Source: Eucommia ulmoides (Eukaryota; Streptophyta; Magnoliopsida; Garryales; Eucommiaceae). Taken from it: a DNA stretch of 64,000 bases. Of this stretch, positions 44,291-55,330 are shown piece by piece. The position numbers and the translations under genes are program-made. The stretch is taken from contig CM028333.1 in assembly GCA_016647705.1 (NCBI GenBank), positions 26,944,743 through 27,008,742 of the forward strand. The letters run 5' to 3'. Position 1 is the first letter of the stretch. Every line of letters begins with the position of its first letter. A model generated the notes under the pieces. That model did not search any database, was not told the DNA's origin, and worked only from the letters and a program-made list of their open reading frames with translations.

Positions 44291-44817
44291 ACGTGGGTTT
44301 GTTTAGAGAGAGATAGAGATTGTCTACTTATAAGTTTAGAGAGAGAGAAATAGAGAGAGAGAGAGATGGAGGTCATTTACAATGATGTTAATGTGAGTGC
44401 CTTGCTAGAGTGAGAGAGTCGTTAACGTTTGGACCTCCTGATATCTAGATAGAGAGAGAGTTAACATAAATATGAGAGATGGATCTTTTTACGTTTTATT
44501 TTGTCTACCCAAGGATTAAAAATTTAATTGAGGTCTAAATGTCAAATGAACAGTTCAAAAATGTTTGAATCCTACATGGTCTCTTAAATAAGGACTAAAT
44601 AATAAAAACCTCTTTATTTTACCGGACAATCGGTAGGAGATCCTCTATTTAAGCTCTGATTGGTCAAAAGTCTTACATACAACAATTTTTTTGATTTAGT
44701 CTCATCTATTTTAAAAAGGCGGAAGTTTTACTCACGTGATAGTCATGCGCTAATTACATGTAATTACTTTCTGTGTAATATTATTGTATTAGTTATAGGT
44801 AACAATTTTTTTTTTTT

Positions 44818-44975
44818 TTTCAGTTACATATTCCAATAATATGTAACTTTTTAATTACATGTCTTTGATATGTAATTAAAAAATTTGATATTTTTCAATT
44901 ACATGTTTCAATAATATATAACTTTTTAATTACATGTCTCTGATATGTAACTAAAAAGTTTGATATTTTTTCAGT
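44818..44975. repeat. Two tandem copies of a ~77-bp unit rich in ATTACATGT
   Basis: The units share the order TTTTTCA(G/A)TTACAT, TTCAATAATAT, AACTTTTTAATTACATGTCT and TGATATGTAA. Within each unit TTACATAT/ATATGTAA form inverted pairs. Confidence 0.8.
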
Positions 44976-44995
44976 AACGTCACAAAATATTATAC

Positions 44996-44996
<1 letters not shown>

Positions 44997-45052
<56 letters not shown>
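44997..45052. repeat. (CATA)n and (TA)n microsatellite
   Basis: Three CATA units are followed by about 22 TA units. Confidence 0.95.
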
Positions 45053-45055
<3 letters not shown>

Positions 45056-45519
45056 GTAATATATAACTAATATTATATAAGTACATGTAACTAAAAATGT
45101 CAAAATATGTGTGAAAAATAACAATTATAAAATTATAACTAACATTAGTTAAATGTAACAGCATTCACTATAAAAATCGAATGTACTCACTAAAAGACTC
45201 CTTACAATCCCTGTAATATTCCTACGATTCCTACAATGTAGGACTAAAATACAAATAAAATCTAACTTAAAGGATTAAATTAAAATCTAAGAATACAAAA
45301 TGACTTTTCAACAATGAGACTTAAAAAAATAGATTTTTCACCGATTTTTTTTTTTTTTTAATTTTATTTCCATAAATAAGTTGAAAATTACTGGCATAAG
45401 ATAATTTTTTTTAATATGTATTTATTAGGTAAAGAGTTGTTTACGTAATAAATATTTTTAAAAAAAAATTACTGAAAAAGTATTGATTTAAACTTATTTA
45501 CCAAAGTAATGCATTTCGG

Positions 45520-45655
45520 CCTTCAGAAGGCCGGGATCGATTTTTTTTTTTTGATTTTTTTGATCCGGGCATTGTGAAGGCCAGGATAAAAAAACTTAAT
45601 TTTTTTTTTTTAAGTTTTTTAGATCTCAGCCTTGTGAAGGCCGGGATCACACAAT
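45520..45655. repeat. Three short repeats GTGAAGGCCGGGATC separated by T tracts
   Basis: The motif CTTCAGAAGGCCGGGATCG, then CATTGTGAAGGCCAGGATAA and CCTTGTGAAGGCCGGGATCA occur at ~62-bp spacing, each followed by a run of T. Confidence 0.85.
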
Positions 45656-45719
45656 TTTTTTTTTTTTTTTTTGTTATATTTTGTTTTGGCCAAATAAATT
45701 TTTAAAATTTTCGACAACT

Positions 45720-46165
45720 TTGAATTGATTAACGGTGGTCTATCGATATTTTAAATAAATCTAATTTTTTGTGTGTATAAATTACGTTCAAAATACTCCA
45801 TAATGCTTTTTACAACACTAAAAACGGACAAATGGATGAATTTTAAAAAATCGCTAAAGTTGACCAGACGAGTTGTTTCGATAATAGCGATTTTTTTTTC
45901 CGGCAATTTAGAATTAACAAAAGATTGCATGTTCGTAACAGAAATGAACCAAATTTTTTGTATATAAACTATGTTGATAACACTACATAACAAAACTTAT
46001 AACACTAAAAACGGGTAAGTGGATGAATTTTAAATAACTGCCAACGTTGACGAGACGAGTTTTTTTTTAAATTTTGAGTTAATAAAAAATGGTCGTCTAT
46101 TCGTAATAAAAATGAACCTGATTTTTTTGTATACAAACTATGTTCATAACGCTAAATAATAAAAT
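45720..46165. repeat. Diverged tandem repeat, unit ~180 bp
   Basis: The blocks ATTTTTTGTGTGTATAAA, AACACTAAAAACGG, AATGGATGAATTTTAAA and TTGACCAGACGAGT recur in order two and a half times (45770, 45950 and 46120). The copies differ strongly. Confidence 0.8.
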
Positions 46166-46282
46166 CGAGAACATAAAAAATGGATGAGGGAATATATGGT
46201 GTTGAAAGAAGAGAAAACTTATGTAAAATAATAGAAAAAGTTTGGATGAACATAACTTTGCGCTTGGTGGTCCGTTTGGGAC

Positions 46283-46320
<38 letters not shown>

Positions 46321-47055
46321 TTCAGGTATTTTTTTGAGATCTAGGCGTGCAAATTGCCATAGGCGGTTTGGTCTAGTATTTTTTTCAAATAAAGCTCGTT
46401 TTCATATTCAATTTTGGATTCGAAATGTTGAGTGACTAAATTTGTAATCTTCGTCGCGAGCGTGCGTCTTGTCCTATTGGTAAAATTGAAATCTTCAAAA
46501 GTTGAAATGCATTGTTTCGGTAAATAAGTTAAAATCAATATTTTTTTAGTAATTTTTTTTTTTAAATATTTATTACCCTAAGAAGTCGCTTTCTTGGTTT
46601 CTTTTTCTTTTGTAAGGAAGAAAAAGTTGAATGGATTCTTCAATAATTACTCCTATGAATAAGGGAAAAGGCCTGAGACAGTCATTGAAACTACCAATGA
46701 ATGCCTATGAAAAAGGCCTCTATTTTTTTTTTTGGGAATATACATAGATCATTGCAGTAGAAAGGTCGAGTTAACCTAGTTGTTTGTGAAACTTGTATTT
46801 CTTTTCAACTCCTCTGTCCTTTGGTCTGTTTTTCCCCTTTATTTTTGCTTTTATTCTAAAAATACTTCGAATTAAAAAAACATGTTTTCGTTATTTTTCT
46901 CATATTTTTAGAAAAAAAATTTGCTGAGATCAGAGCATGAGCATAGTTTGTTTTGTTTTTATTTTGTTCCAAGTTTTTTGACAAGTAAACACCAATGAAA
47001 GTCACCTTAGGTTATGTAGGTGACCTTTTTTTTTTTTTTTTTTTCCTTTTTTCAT

Positions 47056-47450
47056 TCGGATGAGAATTCCATTTTCATTCTGGAGTATTTTTCCGAATAG
47101 AAACATTATCCTAAAATTGTTTCTTTCAATTATGAGAACAGGAAAAAGAAACACATTTGGTTGCTACATTTGTTCTTTTCATATTTTTTTTTTAAATGTA
47201 TGGTGACTTGGCGTGGTGGTGGTGGGTGGCCGACGGGTAGTGGTGGGAATAGTTTTATGAGAGTGAATAAAAAATAATATATTTTTTTTGTTCCTCAAAA
47301 GATTAAAGAATTCAAAAATACTTCCAAAATAATCTCAACATTTTTGGAATAGAAATGTGTTTATCAAACGCGTTTATGTACATTAATTCCAAAATTTTGG
47401 GAACACGAACATGAATCAAATAACTGGAACAATAACCAAACGGGCTTAGT
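47056..47450. mobile_element. MITE-like element downstream of the MAKR gene
   Basis: It is homologous to 6001-6442 over most of its length. The right end, reversed, reads CCCGTTTGGTTATTGTTCC. The left end is less clear. It lies about 400 bp past the stop codon of the MAKR gene. Confidence 0.6.
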
Positions 47451-47843
47451 GTTTCTTTTTTTGTGGGCACGCCCGGACTTAAACTCTCTCTCTCCCTCTC
47501 TTTTTGAGGTGAAGGTGTTTGCAGCTCTACGGAAAATGTACCAACTGGGAATCAAATCTAGAATAACTACGGATGTACACATGAATTGATTTCCATGTTC
47601 TTTAGGTAGTGTTTGGCTGCATGAACACTACATAGAGAGTTTGAATTGCTATTTTATTTTATAAGAGAACATAAGAACTTGAAATTCTTTTGTGTTTTTC
47701 TACATATTTAATTAAATCCTTTCAGTGTAAATCATAGATATGCAAATGCCAGAATATGAATGATTTTAGCAGACAATTCCAAACATTTCCCCTGAAATAT
47801 ATTTTCTTTGTTTTTCATTTTCCCTTCCAGGAGGAGAAAATCA
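47451..47843 (-). other. Probable 3' UTR of the MAKR gene
   Basis: This is the space between the MITE and the stop codon. A CT-rich run lies at 47481-47502. No other gene is seen. Confidence 0.4.
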
Positions 47844-48800
47844 TCAAATGCTACAAACACCTTGATTTCTGGGATTGAAAAGCTCTTGAGAATTCTTACA
47901 GTGAGCAATGGCTGCCGCAATCGAACCCTCCATGTCTGAAGTGTCACTGCTGCTCCTCTTCAAGAACTGGAGCTCGTAAAACCCGAAAGAGAAGGAAGCA
48001 GAAGAAGAAGAAGAAGACGAAGAGTCGCCAGAAGAAGACCCTTCGCAAGAAGCAGAAGAAAGACATTTCGCCGGAGAATGACGCTTGATTGCCCCGGAAA
48101 ATGACTTCCTGTGGCTACTCACTTCATCCTCGATCCCCTTCAACACACTCCTTATGGTTGGTGGGTGATTCTGCGTTGCTCCCTTAGTTTGCCCCAATGG
48201 GTTATTCTTCTTATCCACTTTTATATACTTACTTAAGCCGATTTCGGATTCTCCATTACCGGCTGCTTCTTTTGCACAGGACTTGTCGGAAGAACAGCTG
48301 GATTTGCTGAACAGAGACCTGAGATACGTTCTTGAAGATCTAATCTTTTGCCCAATTGATGATTTCTTTATCAGCTTCAGCCTCTTGGACCATGATTTTT
48401 TCGGGTGATCGGAGATGAAGCTAGTGAGTTCAGTGGACCATTCGAAGAAATACTCATCCGGGTTCATTTCAGTGCTCAGCCGCCGGCAGGACTCAGACGG
48501 AGAAGGTGCTCTGTTTTCTTCCTGAACAGGGGAGTGTTGGGGTGCGGTTTTAGATGGTGTTTGGAGGAGGAGGAGGTTTCGGACCATTTGAACGCGGGGA
48601 GGGAGGTGAAGAGGGAGAAGTTTACCCTTGTAGAAGAGTTCATCTGCTGGGGAATTGATGGGCTCTCTCTCTCTAGAAATGGAGGACATTTGGAACTCAA
48701 ATTCTCTGTTTTGTGGTGGAGATGAAGAGGTTAATTCCATGTCTATGTAATCTTCTTCTTCTTCATCTGCATTGCTTCGTGATGGCAGTTCTGTGGCCAT
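47844..48800 (-). CDS. MAKR: Membrane-associated kinase regulator (MAKR family)
   Basis: MAKR proteins are plant-only, mostly disordered proteins held at the plasma membrane by a basic stretch; relatives include BKI1, which restrains the brassinosteroid receptor BRI1. The single-exon frame gives 318 residues. EEEEDYIDMELTSSS (13-27), FEFQM (34-38) and SPADELFYKGKLLPLHLPPR (50-69) are family hallmarks. The Lys/Arg-rich part at 134-168 (KKSWSKRLKLIKK) is the likely membrane hook. A Ser run follows at 255-268, and the C-terminal helix SDMEGSIAAAIAHCKNSQ (288-305) is the conserved end motif. I place the start at 48800, where MATELP opens the family N-terminus; 41 more codons in frame upstream are low in complexity and look like 5' UTR. 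It is closest in type to MAKR3/MAKR4, but I cannot say which member. Confidence 0.88.
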   Translation of the reverse strand: MATELPSRSNADEEEEDYIDMELTSSSPPQNREFEFQMSSISREREPINSPADELFYKGKLLPLHLPPRVQMVRNLLLLQTPSKTAPQHSPVQEENRAPSPSESCRRLSTEMNPDEYFFEWSTELTSFISDHPKKSWSKRLKLIKKSSIGQKIRSSRTYLRSLFSKSSCSSDKSCAKEAAGNGESEIGLSKYIKVDKKNNPLGQTKGATQNHPPTIRSVLKGIEDEVSSHRKSFSGAIKRHSPAKCLSSASCEGSSSGDSSSSSSSSASFSFGFYELQFLKRSSSDTSDMEGSIAAAIAHCKNSQELFNPRNQGVCSI

Positions 48801-49310
48801 GTCATGTGAGAAACTGCAATCTGTACTCTCTCTCTCTATGAAGATGCTTATGGGGAGCTGAGCATGGTGAAGATAGAGAGGGAGGGACGGAGACAGGGAT
48901 GGAGCCAAGTCAGAAAAAAACATAAAATTTAGAGGACTGTCATTTTTTTTTAAATTAATGTTTTTCGTGTGGGATTCTCATTTTGAATATCTTGAATCAT
49001 TCCAAATAATATTATAAAATACAGTTAAAATCTACATAATAAAATCAAAACTTTGTGAGGCCCAAAAAGTCTTTCTTTTTCTTTTTATTTTTTTTTTAAA
49101 AAAAAAAATGGGAATTCTTTCAATTGAATAACTTTTTAAGATGTTTTCCATTTTTTAAAAATAAAAGTACTTAGAGTTTTGGTGCATGCAATTCTCTGCT
49201 ACAATATATATTTTTTGAAGTGCAATAATAATATCTAAGGGATTTTATTATTATTATTACTATTATTATTATTATTATTATTTGAGAAATATTATTTTGG
49301 TCAAACATCA
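48801..49310. other. Promoter side of the MAKR gene
   Basis: A GA/CT microsatellite (48828-48837) lies in the probable 5' UTR, which is common in such genes. A (TTA)n run is at 49246-49282. No other gene was found. Confidence 0.45.
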
Positions 49311-50612
49311 TTTAGGTCATGTTTGATAAACTAATTTAGCACTTAAAACTTAATCAATTAAATATTTAATTAAATAGGTTCGTTTGATAAATATAATTAA
49401 TATCACTTAACTAATTAAGTTACCATAATTTTTAAGTCAAATTTTAAGCAAAAAATTCAGTCAATGGTGCTTCACTTAATTCCATTTTACTTAATGCGGT
49501 AAAAAATTTTCCTATAAAAAAGTTCACATTGAGACCATTTTGCCTTTTGAACTTACCCTTAGAACCTATCTAGGGTTTTTCATTTCAACAAACAAGAACA
49601 GATAGAAACGTTCACAGCGGCTCATGAGCGAGGAGGGAGAAGAGAATCAAGAAATGAGAAGCTGATTCGATTCGATTCGATTCGATTCGATTTTCACATT
49701 CGAATTTCAAAAATTGATTCAATTTGGTAAGGTGAGCTGATTTCGGTGAGTTTAAGATCCATCTTTCTCATTCTCTCTTTCTGTCAACAATACATGACCT
49801 CTACAACTATATTCGTTGCTGGCAAACTAGATCTAAGCAAATATGGTCCATTCTCTATCTTAATATTCGAAACACAAGCTTGTTTGATCCAGATATGGTA
49901 TGTCTCCGTTCATCGCAACTGAAATTATCGAGAATCGAATTCAGATGAAAGAGTAATTGAGGCGAGTGGTTTCTCAAAGTACTGGCGGCTGATTGATTGG
50001 AACAGTCGAATGTTGTTTGAGAGTGAAAAGTTCATGTTCATGCGTTGGCGACGGTATATTTGCTAAGATCCAAATCCAATCCTCCAAGTCCTACATCCTA
50101 TATTACAAATTGAATTGAATTGTTCTGGCATGGTGCAATTTATTCTATTTTTCTTTTAGATTTCTCTATAGAAATAGGATTTGAATATGATTTTAGGTCT
50201 AAATTTGTTGAATCTGTTGTGGGTTTTTCGTTTTGGTTTTTTTTTCCTGAATTTGCTTAATCGATTTTAGCTAATTTGTTGTTTGTTCTTGTTGCATGAA
50301 CAATTTTTGTTGCTTCAAATGTGTTTCAATTTCAAGGGTGATGTTCTTGTTGCTGGAGAATTTCTTGAATTCATAATGTTTTATATCGGTGCTGAACTTG
50401 TTATTGGATTGAAGGGTAGTTATGTAAATTAAGAAACTTTCAATATTGCTTATCAAACAAAAAATAAAAAATAAAAAAATCAGCACTTAAATTTTCAGTA
50501 CTTCAAATTTTAATCTTATCAAACATGTTTTTGATATTTTCAGCACTTAAAATTTAACAGTTAAATTTTCAATACTTAAAAATTAAGTGATTATCAAACA
50601 TGCCTTTAGTTC
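49311..50612. mobile_element. Non-autonomous TIR element, probably hAT type
   Basis: The ends read TTTAGGTCATGTTTGATAA and, reversed, CTAAAGGCATGTTTGATAA, and subterminal AGCACTTAAAA/TTTTAAGTGCT motifs pair as well. GGCATGTTTGATAA-type ends are frequent in plant hAT derivatives. The interior (49560-50400) is less AT-rich, has an ATTCGATTCGATTCGATTCG run at 49669-49692, and could be captured host sequence; no domain was recognised. No target duplication was found. Confidence 0.5.
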
Positions 50613-50840
50613 TTGCCTAGGTAAAAAAATATTGAAATTAAAATTGTAGTACTAATTTACCCGTAACAATTTAAAAATTATTAAATAATTAAAAACTAAA
50701 ATACACAATATCCCTATAATTTTTATTTATTTTTTTCCCTCATTCTTCTTCTCTGGCGACTACAACCTCTGGAGCCAGCCGCCAACGATGGCGCCGAATT
50801 TTACGTCCTTCTGTTCTCTCCCCCTCTCCCTTTATATATA
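50613..50840. other. Stretch before the Athila/Tat-like copy 2
   Basis: Includes TGGCGCCGAATTTT near 50788, similar to a primer-site block but without an LTR next to it on the expected side. No gene. Confidence 0.35.
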
Positions 50841-51776
50841 TGGTAGTGCACAAATGTACATGCCAAGTTTTAATAGTATGGGAAGTGAGTAGGATTGTCG
50901 TATTCATAGAGATTGATTTAGATCATCGTTAAGTACCGCGATTATTGTAACCCAATTTTATCCAGACGATCAAATTTTGGATTTATAAAAATAAAACTAA
51001 AAACAAATATAAATACAAAAGCAAATTCAAAATATGGATTATCTATGCACAAATGTTCTAGGGGCTTGATTTCGTCTCCTTATTCCCATGTTTTCCTATT
51101 AAGTAATCATTAGTTGATTCCGTTTATTCAATAATCAAAGTCTCCATGCTATTGCTCTTTTACTACCTCTCCCAATTGTTAAGTGAGAGAATATATAAAC
51201 ACTTCAATACTGAAATCCCTATATAGTATTTAGGTGAAAACACTTATTAAACCCGACCTTATAGATTACGCAAGCTCTAAATATCTCCCGATCTATTAAA
51301 GCTTACGTTGTGTTTAACCTAAGTCCGAACCCGAGATTACCTGTCTCGAGTGTCAAATCCTAAGTTCTCAATTCAACAAAAATATTGTATTTGAGCATAA
51401 ATTGGAAGCATTATAAAGGCAAACACAATTGAGTAGAAAACCTAGTTAGTAAATCTAAAACTTGATCACCTCCTAATTTCACAAAATCCTAAATTCCCAA
51501 CTAGATCATTTTGTTGTTGATTTCCTCCCGGATTCACAACAACCTAAGTTATGCACTCTTAATTTCGGTTATGAATTCAACTTCTTCCGAGTATAAAATT
51601 CGTAACCTAAATTCATCTAATTCGTTGGCCACATGAATCCAACACATTAAGCCTAAGAGATGTATAAAATAGAATGAAATCTAATAATTAACAAAATAAT
51701 CTAACACGGTTCAAACGAGACTACATCAAGCCCTCAATATAGATTATGAACACAATATAGATAGATCCATAGTTAA

Positions 51777-51975
51777 TGTAAGGCCCAAATCATAGTACGT
51801 GCGTCATTAATAGTCGCATTTTAAAGTATTAAAAAATTCGGGGTAAATTTTTTGTTAATGAAAATAAAAATTAAAAAGTTAGGGGTAAATTGATAATTTT
51901 AAGAATATTAAAGGTTAAATAGGGCTTAAATAACACCCTAAAGGAAGTTAGGGGAGGAAAATGTAATTAGGGTAA

Positions 51976-52055
<80 letters not shown>

Positions 52056-54468
52056 ATATATATACAAAAAACCGCTGGGATCAAAACGGGGAAGGAAAAA
52101 GGGAAAAAAAAGAAGAAAAAAAAAGAAGAAGAAGAAGGAACTAGATCCAATCGACGTGGCATTAAGGGGCTGAAGTTCACACAACTAATATCATGCATAC
52201 ATATACTCAATCATGCTTACAACTCATCACCGGGGAGAAATTAAGAAAGGGAAAAAAAAAAAAAAAAAACAGAGAAACGGAAGAGAGAGAGAGATGGAGG
52301 CAGAGTTGTTGGGTCGATGGAGTGTGTGCTATGGGTGTGGTCAGTCAGTGGTGAGCGTTTGTGACCGATGTAGGGTGGCCGGCGGTGAATGGGAGTTCGT
52401 GAGAGAGAGAAAGCGTCGGCGGTGGGTTTCGGTTTTGTCCAACGGTAACGGTAGGTGGTGGGTATCCATTGGTTCCGGCGGTGTGTGGCTGTTCATACAG
52501 TGACGATACGTGTGTGGGTGGTCATGTTGTGTGGGCATGGTGTGGGCAACGGTGGTTGTATGGGCGTCGCCGGATGATCGCCGGCGGTATGTTTAGAGAG
52601 AGAGAGCAGTGTATGTGTGCCTCTGCTGGGTATGGGTATGTATGTGTTAGGTTGTGGGTACGTGAACGGTGGTGTGTATATGGGTGATCCGTGTGTAGAT
52701 CGCTGGAGTTGTCGCCGGAAAGTTAGAGAGAGAGAGAGCAGTGGGTATATAGGCGGTGTGTGCGTGACTTCGTGGTTGGATCGGCTGCCGGTGTCAGCGG
52801 TTGGGTGTTCCTCGCCGGCACGGTGGCTGGTTAGCCAATGGTGGCTGTGGTGGGCTGAACGAAAAACGCGAACAGAAACGGGAGGAAAAGAAACGGGAAA
52901 AATGGAAAAAAGAAAGAAGAAGAGGAGAGAAAAGAAGAAAATTACAGAAAGAACCCCAATAGAATCCAAAATTCATTTCGCGACCCGGGAATGATTCGAA
53001 ACGGGTAACGTTTTTCGTTGAATTTATGTTAGTTTATAAAATTAAATTAACGCATAAAAAATTTCGTAGCGGGAATAATAAATTTGGGAATGCAGTAACT
53101 TTTAACGAAATAAAAATTTACCGAATAATAATTTTACACAATAAAATGGGGGGAATGGGAAAATACGGAACATAGGGCCTGCATTTGCTTGATTGGGTCA
53201 TTTTTTTTTACCTAAAATATTAATTTAGGCCCTGTCCCTAATGGGTTCGCAAGCACCAGAGTAACGTTAGAGTATAGTCCGTAAAAGCTTTTGGGAGCGG
53301 ATCACGAGGTGAGTGTACTGTCTTCTTACCAAATTATTTTCATATATATATATATATATATGCATATAAAATGGCCTTACTGAGACTAAATAATTTTATA
53401 GACGATATGGATCAAGCAAGTTTTGGAATGAGTGAGTAAAAATGGATTTTTGTGAAATTACGATAGTTTTCGAAAGAAAATTGAGAATGATTTTCGTTGG
53501 ATTTGGTGGTTTAAAAAGAGAGTGGAAAAATAGTTTTGGTAAAATCAGACGTTTTTTTAAAGAAAATAAAAAAAATATATATATGACTTTGGATTGAAAA
53601 TGGGTTTTGGAAATATAAGGTGATAATTGAGATTGGACGATGTTGATTAGACGATGTTATTAATTTTTGATTTGATGAGGATGTTATTGATTTGACGATG
53701 CTATAGTATTTATCCGCTTCTGCGGAGTGATGTTTATTTGCTTCGGCAAAGTGATGTTAGACGTTTATACTGCACAGTAATTATCCGCTTCGGCGGAGTG
53801 ATGGGTGTCCATTAGGAAGGCAAATGCTACGGGTGGTATGGTACCGTTGCAACTCCCGATCGTGAGGTTAAAACGATCACTATGGCTAGCCAGTGTGTGT
53901 TGTGGTAGAGTGGTGTGTTTGAGATGTGTGTTTGAGGTGTGTGTTTGAGATGTGGTGTTTTACTTATATTAAGTGGTTTATTATTTATTATGGTTATTGG
54001 TATAATTTTTTACTAGATGAATTTGGATGAAACTTATTTATATCGCTTAATTTTCACTGCTTATATACTTATGCTCGATCCATATTTAATCATGGTAATA
54101 TCTAGAATGTATCATTATTTAAAAAAAAAATATTTTACTAAGAAGGCAGTACACTCGCAGATGAAGTAGCTAGGAGTCGGTCCCCTACTGGCAGTAGGTA
54201 GAGTCCGGTGATGGTGTAGTATGGGAAGATTTTGGGAGGAGCTGTCTGAGGCGAACCTGTGAGAGTTTCATTGTTGTTATATTTTTGTGGATATTATAAT
54301 TCAGGGACGGGTGCGTCCCCAGTTAGAGATGTTGTATATGGTCAGAATTTATGGTTGTATATTTTTGTATGCACTTTGTCATTTACTAGTGGGTTTGACA
54401 TTAAGATGAGATCGTGTCGATGTCACGCCGGCCCCACGGTGACGGGTGCCCGGGGTGGGGGTGTGACA
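51777..54468 (+). repeat. 5' LTR of the gypsy element
   Basis: 2692 bp. It carries a long (TA)n run (51981-52053), GA-rich and GT-rich parts (52260-52760), a second (TA)n run (53343-53361) and a repeated TATCCGCTTCGGCGGAGTG motif (53708-53800). The open frames found in it are matched in the 3' LTR and are not genes. Confidence 0.93.
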
Positions 54469-54472
54469 ATTT

Positions 54473-54484
54473 TGGTATCAGAGC
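54473..54484 (+). other. Primer-binding site (tRNA-Met type)
   Basis: TGGTATCAGAGC stands four bases after the left LTR and is the standard initiator tRNA-Met site of plant gypsy elements. Confidence 0.9.
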
Positions 54485-55330
54485 CTAGGTTATAGGTTCT
54501 GTAGACTAGCTAGTAGTTGTGTCAATAGAGGATCATGAGATAGGAAGACGTGCCAATCGTCTAGTCAGTAGGGGACTTTAAGATAGGGTGCCGATAGATG
54601 GTGTCGAGCTAGTGGTGGACTGTGAGATAGGGTGTCAATAGGTGGGTTCGGTATGCAAGTGATAGTTATTGCATTACATTATATGATATATTGGCATCGT
54701 GCATGATTAGTTGTTTTGTTGGCAATTAGTGGGTACGACGAAGTGTGATATTGCTTGTTGGTGGTTTGGGTGGTGGTTGGTAGTGGTAATAGGTAGATCG
54801 CGATTATGGGGGTGCTAGTGGTTGGGAATATTAAATTATAACTGATAAGTAATTCTATTCGTAGTATTTGACATTGGGATTCCCTGTTGGTAGTACGTAA
54901 TATTTTCATTGTTGAACCAACAGTATGGTAGAGCATACTTATTTCGTCCAATGTTAAGTTATTCATTGAATTGAATCGGTTGACAACACTCTATTTATGC
55001 AACGACACGACACACTGCACTACTATTTGTGATACGCGGATTCTATCATAAATGTGTGGGTGTGCTCGTGATTTTAGTGGAGAGGGTAGAAAGAGACGAC
55101 CATCCGGTGGTATGAAATAAAAATCTAAAATAAAACGGAAAAGATAAGATGTAGACTAATCTAGAAATAAGTTACTTTAGAAATACGTTTTAGGTTGACG
55201 GGCAGACAGATTTAAAAGTTATACGAAATGGGTAAGTGCAACGTGAATTAATAGAGAATGATGTGTAGGAAGTAGCCGAGAACTATGAGTCTATATTAAT
55301 AATTAGTACGTATAAATATAGTTCACTTCG
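54485..55330 (+). other. Region where gag would be expected
   Basis: No gag core or zinc knuckle could be recognised in this ~850-bp space, which is also shorter than a usual gag. Confidence 0.5.

Larger units (their letters stand above)
41184..44612. mobile_element. Non-autonomous MULE (Pack-MULE-like)
   Basis: The left end GGGGATTTTGTTATTTAGT and the reversed right end GAGGTTTTTATTATTTAGT are inverted repeats; the similarity continues weakly inwards to the shared block ATTTAGACCT (41227 and, reversed, 44541). A perfect 9-bp target duplication frames it. There is no transposase. The left half is filled with a GTTAAC motif array and the right half with gene-like sequence, including an open fragment at 44093-44289. 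A non-autonomous Mutator-like element carrying host sequence fits best. Confidence 0.75.
41175..44621. repeat. 9-bp target-site duplication TTTATTTTA
   Basis: TTTATTTTA stands at 41175-41183 and 44613-44621, directly outside the inverted ends of the element at 41184-44612. Nine bases is the size made by Mutator-like transposases. Confidence 0.85.
44622..47055. other. AT-rich simple and tandem repeats; no gene
   Basis: The stretch holds the repeats listed below and long T runs (45345-45359, 45541-45552, 45655-45672, 46286-46319, 47029-47044). Open frames here come from repeat units and are not gene-like. Confidence 0.6.

Noticed and set aside
45001-45052. Poly-Ile/Tyr frames in (TA)n runs (also 51980-52184)
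   Set aside because: Microsatellite reading frames.
50788-50805. TGGCGCCGAATTTT as a primer-binding site
   Set aside because: The adjoining LTR is in the orientation that puts the primer site on its other side, and the match to the known site stops after GCCG.
52213-52994. Open frames of 96-158 codons, Arg/Gly- or Ser/Pro-rich
   Set aside because: They lie in GA/GT-rich parts of the gypsy LTR and recur at 59105-59847 in the other LTR.
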